From contig JAFRRD010000036.1 of the NCBI GenBank assembly GCA_017428265.1, forward strand, positions 33,224 through 97,223: DNA of 64,000 nucleotides, in the 5' to 3' direction. The DNA is from Lachnospiraceae bacterium (GTDB lineage: Bacteria; Bacillota; Clostridia; Lachnospirales; Lachnospiraceae). Position numbers and translations under genes: made by a program. The notes below the pieces were generated by a model. The model made no database searches. It was not told the DNA's origin and saw only the letters and a list, made by a program, of their open reading frames with translations. Shown here piece by piece: positions 26,813-35,232 of this stretch (position 1 is the first letter of the stretch; each line of letters starts with the position of its first letter).

Positions 26813-28198
26813 ATGAAAGCTAACGGAGCATTCGGCGACAAAGCCTTTTATAAGCATGTGTTTTCGGTAATGGTGCCCATCATGATCCAGGGCGCCTTTA
26901 CGAGTTTTGTCAACATGCTGGACAATATCATGGTCGGGCGTCTCGGCACCGCAGAGATGACCGGCGTTTCCGTCGCCAACCAGTTTGTTTTTGTCTATAT
27001 GCTCTGCATGTTCGGCGCTGTAAGCGGTGCCGGGATCTTCGGTGCCCAGTTCCACGGCAGCGGCAATACTGAGGGCGTACGCAACACCTTCCGCTTCAAA
27101 ATCGTGTTCACACTGTTTCTCGCGCTGGTTTTCGGTGCGCTTCTTCTGTGGAAGCAGGATGCCCTGATCGGGATGTATCTGAAGGGCGAAGCGGCCGAAG
27201 GCGCCGCGGAGGCGACTTTCTCCTTCGCGAAGCAGTACCTGAATATCGTCATGATCGAAATGATCCCCATGGCTCTGTGCCAGAGCTTTGCCTCGACGCT
27301 CCGGGAGACCGGTCATGCGACACCGCCGATGGTTGCCGGCATTATCGCCGTTCTTGTGAATCTCTGCCTGAATTACACCCTGATCTTCGGCAATTTCGGA
27401 GCTCCGCGTCTCGGCGTGGCCGGTGCTGCGATCGCTACGGTCGTCAGCCGCTTTGTCGAACTGTTCATCAATCTGTTCTGGTGCATGGCCAATAAGACAA
27501 AAGCCGCCTTTTTCCAGGGAGCCTTCCGGCATTTCCGCGTGCCGGCTTCTCTGGTGGGCAGGATCCTTCTGAAGGGCCTGCCGCTGATGCTGAACGAGAC
27601 GCTGTGGTCCGCGGGCCTTGTCCTGGTCGACCAGTGCTATTCGTTGCGCGGCCTGAACGTGGTCTCGGCGCAGAACATCGTTTATACCTTCTATGATCTG
27701 TTCTGCGTCGCCTTTACGTCCTGCGGTTCGGCGATCGGGATCATCATCGGGCAGGAACTCGGTGCAGGGGAACTGGAGAAGGCAAAGGGAGACGCAAAGA
27801 AATTCTGCGTTCTGTCCGTTCTGATCGGTGCTGCGGCCGGGCTCGCTTTTGCCCTTCTTTCCGGCATCATTCCGCAGATCTACAATACGACGGATGACGT
27901 ACGGCATCTCGCGACGGCGATCATCCTGGTCTTCAGCGCGGTATTCCCGATGTTTGCGTATTCGAACGCGACCTATTTCATCGTCCGGGCCGGCGGCAAG
28001 ACTCTGATCACGATGCTGACCGACTGCGGTTATGTCTGGATCTTCCAGCTGCCGACAGCCTATGTGATCAGCCGCTTTACCGGAATTCCGATCATCCCCT
28101 TCTACATCATCATCAATTCTCTGCAGCTCATTAAGGTGGTGATGGGCACGTATTTCGTGAAGAAGGGTGTCTGGATCAGCAATATCGTAAGCGAGTAA
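26813..28198 (+). CDS. MATE family efflux transporter
   Basis: A 461-residue polytopic protein with twelve predicted helices in two related halves. The start MVPIMIQGAFTSFVNMLDNIMVGRLGTAEMTGVSVANQ is the family-typical first helix pair region (the N-terminal motif with MLDNIMVG). It probably exports cationic compounds or metabolites in exchange for Na+ or H+; the substrate cannot be told. It lies 21 bases after folC with only a weak AGAGAAG site, which suggests cotranscription. Confidence 0.92.
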   Translation: MKANGAFGDKAFYKHVFSVMVPIMIQGAFTSFVNMLDNIMVGRLGTAEMTGVSVANQFVFVYMLCMFGAVSGAGIFGAQFHGSGNTEGVRNTFRFKIVFTLFLALVFGALLLWKQDALIGMYLKGEAAEGAAEATFSFAKQYLNIVMIEMIPMALCQSFASTLRETGHATPPMVAGIIAVLVNLCLNYTLIFGNFGAPRLGVAGAAIATVVSRFVELFINLFWCMANKTKAAFFQGAFRHFRVPASLVGRILLKGLPLMLNETLWSAGLVLVDQCYSLRGLNVVSAQNIVYTFYDLFCVAFTSCGSAIGIIIGQELGAGELEKAKGDAKKFCVLSVLIGAAAGLAFALLSGIIPQIYNTTDDVRHLATAIILVFSAVFPMFAYSNATYFIVRAGGKTLITMLTDCGYVWIFQLPTAYVISRFTGIPIIPFYIIINSLQLIKVVMGTYFVKKGVWISNIVSE

Positions 28199-28216
28199 AA
28201 CACGGACGGATTATGA

Positions 28217-28245
28217 TTGTTTTTTGCCGAAAAACATATTATAAT
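28217..28245 (+). promoter_or_regulatory. promoter of the polysaccharide deacetylase gene
   Basis: TTGTTT (28217-28222), 17 bases, and TATAAT (28240-28245), 30 bases before the start. Confidence 0.7.
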
Positions 28246-28274
28246 ATTAACAAATTAACTGAGAAGAGGCTGCT

Positions 28275-29420
28275 ATGACAGAAGAAAAGAAATTCCGAAC
28301 GTCAAATCAAAGCAGGAAAAAAGTGCGCAGGAAACGGAACAGCAGCCTGTGGCTGCTTCTTCTGATCCCGCTGATCATCGGTCTCGGCGTTGCCCTGGGA
28401 CTCACGGTCAACTATATTCTGAATATGCGCGCCAATAAACCGCAGCAGACGATTGCTTCCGATGCGACGCTGCCGGGGGCCGATTCCACGACCAAAGCAG
28501 CAGAAAGCACAGCGCCGGATACGACCGAAGAGGTCATTCCCCCGGAGACGACCGAGGCGGAGACCACTCCGGAAGCAACGGAACCGACACAGCCGGAAGA
28601 CAAGTTCAGTCCGACAAAATCCGTCGATGAACTGCTGCCTGTACCGGACGGCATCGTGCGTGACGGAGACGAGATCTCAAAGGGCGGCTGGTACGGCGGG
28701 AAATTCGTCCGCGATTTGAAGACCGGTGAAGTGAAATGCGAATGGGACCGCACGGCGGCGATCATCTCCATGCTGAATAAATACGGCGCGATCTATCACA
28801 AAAATGAAGATCAGAAAGTCTGCTATCTGACTTTCGACTGCGGCGGCACCTCAGACGCAGAGATGGTCGGAGAGATCCTGGATATCCTGAAGGAGAAAAA
28901 CGTCAAGGCGATCTTTTTCATTCCCGGCGATTTCTTCCTGTACCCGCTGAACAAAGAGGGCGAAGCCATTCGTGAAGACCGTGCGGCAGTCATGCGCCGT
29001 ATCGTCGAGGAAGGACATCTGATCGGCAGCCATACCTATACGCATCCGCAGATGCCGAAACTGAGTGATGAAGAGTTTATCTTCCAGCTGAATACGCAGC
29101 AGGCGCGGATCGACGCAGCACTTGGCTATGCCTATCCGCTGTCGTACTACCGTCCGCCGGAAGGGGCAACTTCCGAACGTGACCTGTATCTGGCGCAGAA
29201 GATGGGCTATCATGTGACTCTGTGGAGTTACGCTTATCTGGACTGGAATGCCAGCGAACAGATGGAGGTCGGTGAGGCGCTGACCAAGGCCAAGATCGGC
29301 CTGCATGACGGCTGCGTGTACCTTCTTCATGCCTTAAGTTCCACGAACCGCGCCATGCTGGGCGACCTGATCGATTATATGAAGGATCAGGGCTATGACA
29401 TCAGGCGGATCGATCAGTGA
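28275..29420 (+). CDS. polysaccharide deacetylase (PdaA-like, membrane-anchored)
   Basis: A 381-residue protein with a basic N-terminus, one membrane helix (about 25-50), a Thr/Glu/Pro linker (about 60-115) and an outside NodB-type catalytic domain (about 180-380). Motif 1 is TFDCGGTSD, with Cys where many family members have the second Asp; PdaA-type N-acetylmuramic acid deacetylases also vary at this place. Motif 2 is SHTYTHP, with both zinc His residues. Motif 3 is YYRPPEG. The likely role is peptidoglycan deacetylation, as in delta-lactam formation or lysozyme resistance. It has its own promoter, and a 60-residue membrane protein gene follows after 18 bases. Confidence 0.88.
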   Translation: MTEEKKFRTSNQSRKKVRRKRNSSLWLLLLIPLIIGLGVALGLTVNYILNMRANKPQQTIASDATLPGADSTTKAAESTAPDTTEEVIPPETTEAETTPEATEPTQPEDKFSPTKSVDELLPVPDGIVRDGDEISKGGWYGGKFVRDLKTGEVKCEWDRTAAIISMLNKYGAIYHKNEDQKVCYLTFDCGGTSDAEMVGEILDILKEKNVKAIFFIPGDFFLYPLNKEGEAIREDRAAVMRRIVEEGHLIGSHTYTHPQMPKLSDEEFIFQLNTQQARIDAALGYAYPLSYYRPPEGATSERDLYLAQKMGYHVTLWSYAYLDWNASEQMEVGEALTKAKIGLHDGCVYLLHALSSTNRAMLGDLIDYMKDQGYDIRRIDQ

Positions 29421-29438
29421 CCGGTAAAAGGAGGAGTT

Positions 29439-29621
29439 ATGGAATTTATTATTAATGTCCTGCAGAATTATTCATGGGTCGGCATTATCATACTGGCCGT
29501 GATCGCATTCCTGTTGATCCTTTTCCTTATCGTGACGAGCGATAAGCACAAAAGGAAAAAAGCAGAACTGAAAAAAGCCGCGAGGATCATCGCGGAGAAC
29601 GAAAAGAAAGGGACGGCCTGA
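29439..29621 (+). CDS. small single-pass membrane protein
   Basis: A 60-residue protein: short N-terminal stretch with Trp, one strong membrane helix (about 14-33, IIILAVIAFLLILFLIV) and a Lys/Glu-rich cytosolic amphipathic tail. I do not recognise a family. AAAGGAGG precedes the ATG, and the stop codon lies inside the terminator. It is 18 bases after the deacetylase and almost surely on its transcript, so it may act as a helper or localisation partner for that enzyme; this is inference only. Confidence 0.7.
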   Translation: MEFIINVLQNYSWVGIIILAVIAFLLILFLIVTSDKHKRKKAELKKAARIIAENEKKGTA

Positions 29622-29636
29622 AGCCGTCCCTTTTCC
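29607..29636. terminator. bidirectional terminator
   Basis: An 11-bp perfect stem (29607-29617 with 29623-29633), 5-base loop, T-run on both strands. It ends the deacetylase operon and the convergent trxB. Confidence 0.9.
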
Positions 29637-29659
29637 TATGGGATCATTGCCGGTATGCT

Positions 29660-30568
29660 TTATTCATCCAGATACCGGCAGGCGGCAAGAGCAGCGCAGG
29701 CGCCGTCCGAAACCGCTGTCGTGAGCTGTCTCACTTCCTTGGTCCGGCAATCGCCGGCGGCGAAGATGCCTTCCGTCCCCGTGAGCGCCGTTTCGTCCGA
29801 GTAAAGATAGCCGTCAGGCGTCATGGCAACAAGATCGCCCAGAAAATCGTTCTGCGGTTTCTGGCCGACGGCAAGGAAGACGCCCCCGAAGCTTTCTTCA
29901 GTCACTTCGCCGGTTTTGACGTTGCGGAGCCTCAGCCCCGTTACGGAGCCTTCTTCAGTCAGATAGGCTTCGGTAACCGTATCATAGAGAAAACGGATAT
30001 TGGGAACGGCAGCAGCCTTGTCAACGAGCCGCTGTTCGGCGCGGAAGGCATCACGGCGGTGGATCAGCGTGACGCTCCGGCAGACGGAAGACAGGAAGAT
30101 CGCATCCTGCAGGGCCGTGTCGCCGCCTCCGATGACCGCGGCGTCCTGCCCGGCGCAGAAGGCCCCGTCGCAGACCGCACAGAAGGAAAGGCCGCAGCCG
30201 ATCAGATCCTCCTCGCCGGGAAGCCCGAGCCCTTTGTGGGCAACGCCGGTCGCCAGAATGACGGTGCGGGCATTGACAGTCTCGTCCCCGACAGTGACGG
30301 TAAAGCCGTCTTCACGCTTTTCAAGCGCTGTCACTTTGTCATAGCGGACCGTGACGCCGAGCGCTTCGACCTGGGCCGAAAGCAGGGCGGCATAGTCTTC
30401 GCCGCTGATATGCGCGATCCCGGGATAGTTTTCCACAAGCGGGCTGAAGACGATCTGTCCGCCGACAGAATCTTTTTCACAGACGACAACGCTTTTTCCG
30501 GCGCGGGCGGCATAAAGGGCCGCGGTAAGGCCGGCGGGACCGCCGCCGACAACGAGAATATCCAACAT
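29660..30568 (-). CDS. trxB: thioredoxin reductase
   Basis: A 302-residue low-molecular-weight flavoenzyme. The FAD loop is GGGPAG at 8-13, the redox pair is C130-A-V-C133 (usual CATC), a second dinucleotide loop GGGDTA follows, and the terminal GIFAAGDCR block contacts FAD. It passes electrons from NADPH (or ferredoxin/NADH in some anaerobes) to thioredoxin. It lies just downstream of nrdD, whose product ends in a thioredoxin-like domain, so it may reduce that domain directly. The ATG at 30568 is preferred over 30574 because AAGGAG is 8 bases before it and only 2 before the other. Confidence 0.95.
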   Translation of the reverse strand: MLDILVVGGGPAGLTAALYAARAGKSVVVCEKDSVGGQIVFSPLVENYPGIAHISGEDYAALLSAQVEALGVTVRYDKVTALEKREDGFTVTVGDETVNARTVILATGVAHKGLGLPGEEDLIGCGLSFCAVCDGAFCAGQDAAVIGGGDTALQDAIFLSSVCRSVTLIHRRDAFRAEQRLVDKAAAVPNIRFLYDTVTEAYLTEEGSVTGLRLRNVKTGEVTEESFGGVFLAVGQKPQNDFLGDLVAMTPDGYLYSDETALTGTEGIFAAGDCRTKEVRQLTTAVSDGACAALAACRYLDE

Positions 30569-30596
30569 GTTCATTGCTCCTTTTCCGTAAGGGGAG

Positions 30597-30625
30597 AAAA
30601 GAGGCGGCTCCGTGCGGGGCCGCCT
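30597..30625 (-). terminator. leaky terminator between nrdD and trxB
   Basis: A 7-bp stem (30602-30608 with 30619-30625) followed on the minus strand by CTTTTC. Only about 30 bases separate it from trxB, too few for a new promoter, so trxB probably depends on read-through. Confidence 0.5.
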
Positions 30626-30644
30626 GTCTGTCTTATGCGTTCGG

Positions 30645-33044
30645 TCAGGCTTTCTTTTCCTGAATGAACTGGATCACCGCGCCGACGCCGACGATCTTGC
30701 GGAAATCGCTCTTGCCCTGCGTATAGATGAGGGTCGGTGACTGGCGGACACCGTAGCGTGCGACCAGATCGGGATTCTCTTCAGCCAGCAGCTTGGTGTA
30801 AGGAATGCCGGCCTTGTCCAGCAGTTCCCCGGCCTTTTTGCAGTTCGGGCAGGTCCGGGTCGCGATCATGATCAGATTTTCTTCGGTGCCGGTGGTATCC
30901 TTTGCCGGTGCTTCAGGCATCACGGCCTGCTCTGCGGTTTCGGCAGATTCCTGCTTGTGGCTGTGGCGCAGGACGCTGCGGTCGATGTCATAGAGGCGGC
31001 GGTCCTTGAATTCCTGCACCTTGCCGTCGTTCCAGTTCTGCACCGGGCGGTAGTAGCCGGTGATGCGGCTGTAGACCTCGGTCTTTTCACCGCAGTGCGG
31101 GCAGACGTACTGCTCGCCGACGAGATAGCCGTGATTCTTGCAGATGGAATAGGTCGGGCTCATCGTGTAGTACGGTAGCTTGAAGTTCTCGGCGATCTTG
31201 CGGACCAGGTTCGCGGCAGCCTTCCAGTCGGGAAGCTTCTCGCCCAGGAAGGCGTGGAACACGGTTCCGGAGGTGTACAGCGTCTGCAGCTCGTCCTGGA
31301 TCTCCAGCGCGCTGAAGATGTCTTCGGTATAGCCGACCGGCAGGTGGCTGGAGTTGGTGTAGTAAGGGGTGCCGTTCATGTTCGCGGTGATGATGTCCGG
31401 GAACTGTTCCTTGTCGTGCTTCGCGAAACGGTAGGTCGTGGATTCGGCCGGCGTCGCTTCCAGGTTGTACAGGTCGCCGTATTTCTCCTGGTAATCGGAG
31501 AGACGTTCACGCATGTGGTTCAGCACGTTCTTGGCAAATTCCTGGGTCTCGGCATGGGTAAGATCCTTGCCCAGCCATTTCGCGTTCAGGCCGGCTTCGT
31601 TCATGCCGATCAGGCCGATCGTGGAGAAATGGTTCGCGAAGGTCCCGAGGTAGCGCTTGGTATAGGGATACAGACCGGCATCGAGGAGTTTGGTGATGAC
31701 GGTGCGCTTGGTCTTCAGGGAGCGCGCGGAAATATCCATCAGGCGGTCAAGGCGCTTGTAGAAGTCGGCTTCGTCCGCCGCCAGATAAGCGATGCGCGGC
31801 AGGTTGATGGTCACGACGCCGATGGAACCGGTGGATTCGCCGGAGCCGAAGAAGCCGCCGGATTTCTTGCGCAGCTCGCGCAGGTCAAGGCGCAGGCGGC
31901 AGCACATCGAACGCACGTCGCTCGGTTCCATGTCGGAATTGATGTAGTTCGAGAAATACGGGGTGCCGTACTTGGCCGTCATCTCGAAGAGCAGGCGGTT
32001 GTTCTCGGTGTCGCCCCAGTCGAAATCGCGGGTGATGGAATAGGTCGGGATCGGATACTGGAAGCCGCGGCCGTTCGCGTCGCCTTCGATCATGATCTCG
32101 ATGAAGGCCTTGTTGACCATATCCATTTCCTTCTGGCAGTCACCGTAGGTGAAATTCTGCTCCTTGCCGCCGACGATGGCCGGAAGGTTGGACAGATCCT
32201 TCGGGACGACCCAGTCAAGAGTGATGTTGGAGAACGGCGCCTGCGTGCCCCAGCGGCTCGGCGTATTGACGCCGTAGACGAAGCTCTGGATGCACTGCTT
32301 GACTTCCTTCTGGCTCAGGTTGTCGACTTTGACAAACGGTGCCAGATACGTGTCGAAAGAGGAGAACGCCTGGGCGCCGGCCCATTCGTTCTGCATGATG
32401 CCCAGGAAGTTCACCATCTGGTTGCAGAGGGTGGAAAGATGGGAAGCGGGAGAGGAGGTGATCTTGCCGGGCACGCCGCCGAGGCCTTCCTCGATGAGCT
32501 GCTTCAGACTCCAGCCGGCGCAGTAGCCGGTGAGCATGGACAGGTCATGCAGATGGATCGCTGCGGAGCGGTGCGCTTCGGCAACTTCCTCATCATAGAT
32601 CTCGCTCAGCCAGTAGTTGGCCGTAATGGCGCCGGAGTTGGACAGGATCAGGCCGCCGACGGAATAGGTGACGGTGGAGTTTTCCTTGACGCGCCAGTCG
32701 TTGATCTGCAGGTAGTTGTTGACCAGTTCCTTGTAGTTCAGCAGCGCGGAATTGACGTTGCGGATCTTCTCACGCTGTTTGCGGTACAGGATGTAGGCCT
32801 TCGCGACGTCGGCATAGCCGGCTTCGGAGAGAACCTTTTCCACGCAGTCCTGGATATCCTCCACGGCAATGGTATCGTTCTTGATCTTGCTCTCAAATTC
32901 CGAGGTGACCCGGAGGGCAAGCATATCGATGACCGTGGGATGATAGGGCTTGTTGGTGGCGACAAAGGCTTTTGTGATCGCTGCGCTGATCTTTTTGATG
33001 TCGAAATCGGCAACTTTTCCATCACGTTTGACGACTTGATACAT
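30645..33044 (-). CDS. nrdD: anaerobic ribonucleoside-triphosphate reductase with C-terminal thioredoxin-like domain
   Basis: A 799-residue class III ribonucleotide reductase. An ATP-cone (about 3-92) gives allosteric control. The catalytic barrel follows. Near the end, a zinc site includes C635, C648 and C651 (CPHC), and the glycyl radical site is G663 in RITGYYRPVQNW. After a linker of about 50 residues, a domain of about 78 residues carries C732-P-N-C735 and a YGVRQSPTLIY strand, typical of the thioredoxin/glutaredoxin fold. So the reductant seems built in, unlike formate-dependent enzymes such as that of E. coli. GAGGAG precedes the ATG at 33044; the frame continues upstream but that part crosses the promoter. 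Activated by NrdG encoded upstream. Confidence 0.96.
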   Translation of the reverse strand: MYQVVKRDGKVADFDIKKISAAITKAFVATNKPYHPTVIDMLALRVTSEFESKIKNDTIAVEDIQDCVEKVLSEAGYADVAKAYILYRKQREKIRNVNSALLNYKELVNNYLQINDWRVKENSTVTYSVGGLILSNSGAITANYWLSEIYDEEVAEAHRSAAIHLHDLSMLTGYCAGWSLKQLIEEGLGGVPGKITSSPASHLSTLCNQMVNFLGIMQNEWAGAQAFSSFDTYLAPFVKVDNLSQKEVKQCIQSFVYGVNTPSRWGTQAPFSNITLDWVVPKDLSNLPAIVGGKEQNFTYGDCQKEMDMVNKAFIEIMIEGDANGRGFQYPIPTYSITRDFDWGDTENNRLLFEMTAKYGTPYFSNYINSDMEPSDVRSMCCRLRLDLRELRKKSGGFFGSGESTGSIGVVTINLPRIAYLAADEADFYKRLDRLMDISARSLKTKRTVITKLLDAGLYPYTKRYLGTFANHFSTIGLIGMNEAGLNAKWLGKDLTHAETQEFAKNVLNHMRERLSDYQEKYGDLYNLEATPAESTTYRFAKHDKEQFPDIITANMNGTPYYTNSSHLPVGYTEDIFSALEIQDELQTLYTSGTVFHAFLGEKLPDWKAAANLVRKIAENFKLPYYTMSPTYSICKNHGYLVGEQYVCPHCGEKTEVYSRITGYYRPVQNWNDGKVQEFKDRRLYDIDRSVLRHSHKQESAETAEQAVMPEAPAKDTTGTEENLIMIATRTCPNCKKAGELLDKAGIPYTKLLAEENPDLVARYGVRQSPTLIYTQGKSDFRKIVGVGAVIQFIQEKKA

Positions 33045-33135
33045 AATGACTCCTCGATGACGGACTGATGGTCCGGATTGTTCCTTTTTTCTGTACACGG
33101 GCAGAAAGAACGCCGCTTCTGCGGCGGTTACAATG

Positions 33136-33164
33136 ACTATAACAAATGCAGAAGCGGCTGTCAA
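33136..33164 (-). promoter_or_regulatory. promoter of nrdD
   Basis: Minus-strand TTGACA (33159-33164), 17 bases, TATAGT (33136-33141). The -35 overlaps the first NrdR-like box. Confidence 0.75.
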
Positions 33165-33206
33165 TATATTGTTGCGAGTTTTTTTGGCAAATACTATATA
33201 TAGTGG
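33160..33206. promoter_or_regulatory. two NrdR-like boxes
   Basis: Two palindromes, CAATATATTG (33162-33171) and ACTATATATAGT (33193-33204), have centres 32 bases apart, close to three helical turns. Both sequence and spacing fit NrdR boxes, which occur as pairs at integral turns before ribonucleotide reductase genes. No nrdR gene is in the window. Confidence 0.72.
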
Positions 33207-33289
33207 TTGCGCAAAAAATGCGTTTGCTGCGCGAAAAATGCTGAAGTCTGTGGAAAGGGCACTGCGGTCCGGCGGAACGCGGCCGGAGA

Positions 33290-34000
33290 TCAGTCCATCC
33301 CGCGGATCTGTACGTCCTTCACATACGGGCGGACGATATCCGCCCAGCGCTCCATTTCTTCGCGGGAAGGGGAATTCAGACCGCTCTGCAGGACGCTGTC
33401 GCGGTCGGTAAAGCACTGGAGGAAATAATGCTCCGCGCCGCGGATCATTTCCGCAATGCCGATAAAGGAAGCGTCATCGTGGAATTCACGGACGACCGTC
33501 GTCCGGAATTCATAGGGGACGCGTCCATCAAGCAGCAGGGCGATGCTTTTTTCGATGCGCTCCATCGAATCGGCAAAGCTGTCTCCGAGGCGGTCACGGC
33601 CGACGGTCGCGGCATAGCGTTCCCGTGAATTCTTGACATCCATGGCAACGTAATCTACAAGGCCTTCGCCGATCAGGGCGGCGAGCCTGTCAGGGCTCGT
33701 CCCGTTCGTATCCAGCTTGACGGCAAAGCCGAGGTCTCTGATACGTCGGAAGAGTTCGGGCAGATCCGGCCGCAGGAGAGGTTCGCCGCCGGTAAAGGCG
33801 ACACCGTCCAGAAGGCCTTTGCGGGTCTTCAGGAAGGCCAGAAGTTCTTCGTCATCCATCAGCGGTTCGGCATTCATGTCCAGGAGATCGCTGTTGTGGC
33901 AGAAGGGGCAGCGGAAATCGCAGCCGCCCAGAAAGACCGTGCAGGCAACGCGGCCGGGGAAGTCGAGAAGTGTCATTTTCTGTAATCCGTGGATAAGCAT
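33290..34000 (-). CDS. nrdG: anaerobic ribonucleotide reductase activating protein NrdG
   Basis: A 236-residue radical-SAM activase. The cluster motif is C27-x3-C31-x2-C34 (CDFRCPFC), followed by FTGGEPLLRPDLP. The opening MLIHGLQKMTLLDFPGRVACTVF (first 20 residues through VAC) is typical of the longer NrdG2 type. It uses S-adenosylmethionine to form the glycyl radical on NrdD. AGGAGG lies six bases before the ATG at 34000; the longer frame would overlap the divergent acyltransferase region. It is 245 bases upstream of nrdD, which has its own promoter, so the two can be expressed separately. Confidence 0.93.
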   Translation of the reverse strand: MLIHGLQKMTLLDFPGRVACTVFLGGCDFRCPFCHNSDLLDMNAEPLMDDEELLAFLKTRKGLLDGVAFTGGEPLLRPDLPELFRRIRDLGFAVKLDTNGTSPDRLAALIGEGLVDYVAMDVKNSRERYAATVGRDRLGDSFADSMERIEKSIALLLDGRVPYEFRTTVVREFHDDASFIGIAEMIRGAEHYFLQCFTDRDSVLQSGLNSPSREEMERWADIVRPYVKDVQIRGMD

Positions 34001-34033
34001 ACGGCACCTCCTAAAGGGATCAGTAAAAGACAA

Positions 34034-34062
34034 TAGCATATTTTTCTGAAAAGGTGTATAGT
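34034..34062 (+). promoter_or_regulatory. possible promoter of the acyltransferase gene
   Basis: TAGCAT (34034-34039), 17 bases, TATAGT (34057-34062). The -35 is weak. Confidence 0.4.
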
Positions 34063-34134
34063 GAGCGTCAGCGTTATATCTGCCAGCCGTCTGCGACAGG
34101 ACAGATGAAGAAACAGGCAATCCGGAGGCAACAG

Positions 34135-35232
34135 ATGGAACAGACAGTGCAGCCGTCAGCCGACAGGCAAAACGGGAGAAATTACGGGATCGACCTTCTG
34201 CGTCTGGTCTCCATGTTTCTTGTTGTCATGCTGCATACGACAGCGGACGTGCGGAAAACCGCAGATTTCGGAACATCGGTTTACAACATGGTCTATCTGC
34301 TCCGGACGCTGAGTTTTCCCTGCGTCGATATCTTTGCGATCATCAGCGGCTGGGTGGGCTGGAAGCACCGGCTGACGCTAAACGGCGCCGCCGGGACCTG
34401 GCTGTCGGTGATCTGGCATACGGTCCTGATCACGGAAGTGACAGCCCTTCTGAAACCCGAATGGCTGCCGGAAGGGGCGTGGAAGAGAGCCTTTCTGCCT
34501 GTCTCGACAAAAGAATACTGGTATGTGACGGCCTATTTCGTGATGCTGCTGTTCATCCCGCCGCTGCATTTTGTCCTGAAACGGATCTCGACGGCATGGC
34601 TGTGGATCTGGGTCGGAAGCTTCCTGTTCGTGCATGCCTTCCTGGCGACGCTGAACGGGAACAGTTACGGTATGAAGCACGGCTACAATTTTTTCTGGCT
34701 GATCGGGATGTACCTGCTCGGTGCGGCGCTGGAGCGGAGCAAAGAACTCTGGAAGGCGCACGCGAAACTTATCGGAATGATCCTGTTCCTTGCGGGGGCT
34801 GTTCCGGCTTATCTGTTCATTGTGATCGCAGATAACCGGAACTGGATCGACTACTGCTCGCCGCTGACGATCCTGTCAGCCGTCGGGCTTGTGATCTGCT
34901 TTTCCGGGGTGAAACTGCAGCGGTCCGTCCGTTTCGTACAGATCGTTTCGCCTACAGCACTCGCTGTATTCGTGATCCATGTCCATACGATCACATGGAA
35001 TCATGTCTTTTACAGCCTGCCGCGGAGTCTCGGCCTGTGGAAAAACGTCAGTGTTCCGCGTCTTTGTGCCAATATCGTTTTCTGGGCGCTGACAGTCTTT
35101 TTGGTCTGTGTGCTCTTGGACCTGATTCGGATCAGAATCTTTTCGCTTCTGCGGATCCCGAAGGCACTGAAGGCTGCGGATGCACGGCTGGAAAAGACTG
35201 TCCGTCGGATCCTGCACCGTTCACAGAGTTAG
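34135..35232 (+). CDS. membrane-bound acyltransferase family 3 protein
   Basis: A 365-residue protein with about ten membrane helices. The opening GIDLLRLVSMFLVVMLHT is the Acyl_transf_3 signature, with the His taken as catalytic. Members acetylate or otherwise acylate sugars of the envelope, peptidoglycan or exopolysaccharide; the substrate is not clear. GGAGG six bases before the ATG at 34135 decides the start over two earlier in-frame ATGs. Its 3' end overlaps the convergent ABC-F gene by 12 bases, with no terminator between them. Confidence 0.88.
   Translation: MEQTVQPSADRQNGRNYGIDLLRLVSMFLVVMLHTTADVRKTADFGTSVYNMVYLLRTLSFPCVDIFAIISGWVGWKHRLTLNGAAGTWLSVIWHTVLITEVTALLKPEWLPEGAWKRAFLPVSTKEYWYVTAYFVMLLFIPPLHFVLKRISTAWLWIWVGSFLFVHAFLATLNGNSYGMKHGYNFFWLIGMYLLGAALERSKELWKAHAKLIGMILFLAGAVPAYLFIVIADNRNWIDYCSPLTILSAVGLVICFSGVKLQRSVRFVQIVSPTALAVFVIHVHTITWNHVFYSLPRSLGLWKNVSVPRLCANIVFWALTVFLVCVLLDLIRIRIFSLLRIPKALKAADARLEKTVRRILHRSQS

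Noticed and set aside
31254-33068. A 604-codon plus-strand frame opposite nrdD
   Set aside because: Antisense shadow; the minus strand encodes a complete NrdD with all motifs, promoter and ribosome site.
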